7,908 bases of DNA from Acidimicrobiaceae bacterium (lineage in GTDB: Bacteria; Actinomycetota; Acidimicrobiia; Acidimicrobiales; Ilumatobacteraceae): the NCBI GenBank assembly GCA_947487095.1, contig CANKVI010000044.1, positions 1-7,908 on the forward strand, written 5' to 3'. Position 1 is the first letter of the stretch. Each line of letters starts with the position of its first letter. Positions 6,925 through 7,908 of the stretch are shown in pieces. The notes below the pieces were generated by a model. That model ran no database searches. It was given only the letters and a program-made list of their open reading frames with translations, and was not told the DNA's origin. The translations under genes were made by a program, and so were the position numbers.

Positions 6925-7908
6925 TTATTCTGCAGTGGCGATTCCACCGCCAAGAACATGCGTATTCGTCATGTTGTAGAGCACAACCGATTGACCGGGA
7001 GCGATACGGCGCTGCGCTTCATTCCACGCAATGCGAACTGAGTTGTGAGAGAGAATTTCAACAGTTGCAGGAATAGCTGCACCATGTGCGCTTGACTGCA
7101 CCAACACATCATTCGTTGTTTGTAAACGCTGAACGTCTTGCGTGTCGGACCAAATGATGCTGGTCACCACGAGCGACTTGCGGTACAGGCTTGCTTCCTC
7201 GCCAATGACTACGCGTGCATTTGGTGTATCCACTTCAACCACATATTGCTTTGGGCCACCACCTGGAATACCAAGACCTTTGCGTTGACCGATGGTCACC
7301 AATTCAAGCGCTTCTACTTTTCCAGCAGGCGATCCATCTTCGTTCACTACTTCTGCTTTGCGGAACGGAATACGGTTACCGAGAAAAGTTTCGCGACCAC
7401 CAGTTTTGCTAATAAAGCACACGTCTTGACTGTCGGGCTTTGTTGCGGTGCGCAGCCCAAGTTCAACAGCGCGTTCGCGAACTTGGGCCTTCGTTAAATG
7501 ACCAACAGGAAACATGGTGTAAGCCAGTTCTGCCTGGTCCAACATGTGCACGACGTAGCTCTGATCTTTTGCATCGTCTGCACCGCGTGTTAGCCGAAGT
7601 GTTCCTTCGTCATCGCGTTCAACTCGTGCATGATGGCCAGTTGCCACTGCATCGAAACCGAGCAAGCGAGCACGTTCGCTGAGTCGATCAAACTTCAGGT
7701 GACGATTGCACTCGATGCATGGGTTTGGTGTAATTCCGTCCACATGGGCTTGCACATACGGAGCAACCACATGCTTGTCGAAGTCATCTGAAAAGTTGAA
7801 GACCAAGTGGTCAATGTCCAGTTGCTGAGCAACGCGTCGAGCGTCATCAACATCGGAAACCGAGCAACAACCCGTGTCGCTTTCGCCACCCCACAAGCGC
7901 ATGGTGAC
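6925..7908 (-). CDS. mnmA: tRNA-specific 2-thiouridylase MnmA (partial, N-terminus beyond right edge)
   Basis: MnmA puts sulfur on U34 of Lys, Glu and Gln tRNAs in the cytoplasm, using ATP and persulfide sulfur from a cysteine desulfurase relay. The frame stays open through the right edge. The ATG at 7902 is an internal Met in the family motif VTMRLWGG, not the start. The missing part, some 30 residues, would carry the PP-loop SGGVDSS. Numbering from that Met: GCCSVSDVDDARRVA (11-25), NPCIECNRHLKFD (60-72) with catalytic Cys62, ATGHHARV (87-94), DSQDVCF (157-163) with the second catalytic Cys162, IGQRKGLGIPGG (204-215), and the C-terminal beta-barrel ending APGQSVVLYN and VLGGGIA. All key residues in view are intact. 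It is the first visible gene of the mnmA-peptidase-transporter operon, whose promoter lies outside the window. Confidence 0.95.
   Translation of the reverse strand, partial: VTMRLWGGESDTGCCSVSDVDDARRVAQQLDIDHLVFNFSDDFDKHVVAPYVQAHVDGITPNPCIECNRHLKFDRLSERARLLGFDAVATGHHARVERDDEGTLRLTRGADDAKDQSYVVHMLDQAELAYTMFPVGHLTKAQVRERAVELGLRTATKPDSQDVCFISKTGGRETFLGNRIPFRKAEVVNEDGSPAGKVEALELVTIGQRKGLGIPGGGPKQYVVEVDTPNARVVIGEEASLYRKSLVVTSIIWSDTQDVQRLQTTNDVLVQSSAHGAAIPATVEILSHNSVRIAWNEAQRRIAPGQSVVLYNMTNTHVLGGGIATAE

Noticed and set aside
7138..7497. Plus-strand open frame of 119 codons
   Set aside because: It is antisense to mnmA in a region with intact catalytic motifs on the other strand.
7900..7902. ATG as the start of mnmA
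   Set aside because: The reading frame continues upstream as V-T before this Met, matching the internal family motif VTMRLWGG; the PP-loop must lie beyond the edge.
1..7908. CRISPR array, insertion sequence, tRNA or rRNA gene
   Set aside because: No regularly spaced repeats, transposase motifs, terminal inverted repeats or tRNA-like folds were seen on either strand; nearly all bases are coding.

Overview
The window looks like chromosomal DNA from an actinobacterium (Actinomycetota). The HisN protein closely matches the actinobacterial histidinol-phosphatase type, the -10 elements fit the TAnnnT pattern, and there are lipoprotein-type surface proteins. Base composition is balanced rather than very GC-rich, which would fit a freshwater or marine acidimicrobial lineage, but that placement is only a guess. 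There are five genes and no sign of mobile elements, RNA genes or CRISPR.

Left half (1-4515, minus strand): two large surface-protein genes lie in tandem, 22 bases apart, transcribed right to left. The first in transcription order is complete (ATG at 4515, 887 residues). The second starts at 1829, stays open to the left edge and is cut there (609 residues visible). They are diverged paralogues. Each has a lipobox, a short Ala-rich helix, a QPLC motif, a Cys-bracketed beta segment, a variable centre, a related juxtamembrane module, a Ser/Gly linker and a transmembrane helix. The centres differ: several PPC-like beta-sandwich repeats in the first, and a single NDNF/GEPNH-type PPC-like domain in the second. 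Their job is unknown; adhesion or cell-envelope binding is plausible.

Middle (4516-4614): a 99-base divergent intergenic region. It carries a very good promoter for the surface-protein pair (TTGACA-N17-TAGTCT on the minus strand) with a perfect 10-base palindrome in its spacer. Just before hisN there is a possible leaderless -10 element.

Right half: hisN (plus strand, histidine biosynthesis) converges on and overlaps by 20 bases a TSUP-family transporter. That transporter is the last gene of a tight minus-strand operon: mnmA (tRNA 2-thiolase, N-terminus cut off at the right edge), then a secreted M14 metallopeptidase of the murein-peptide amidase type, then the transporter. These three are joined by TAAATG and GTGA stop/start junctions, which suggests translational coupling.

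The most interesting part is the surface-protein pair: both proteins appear anchored at both ends, share end modules and carry different centres. The pair may be a small, undescribed family of actinobacterial envelope proteins. That is an inference from one locus.
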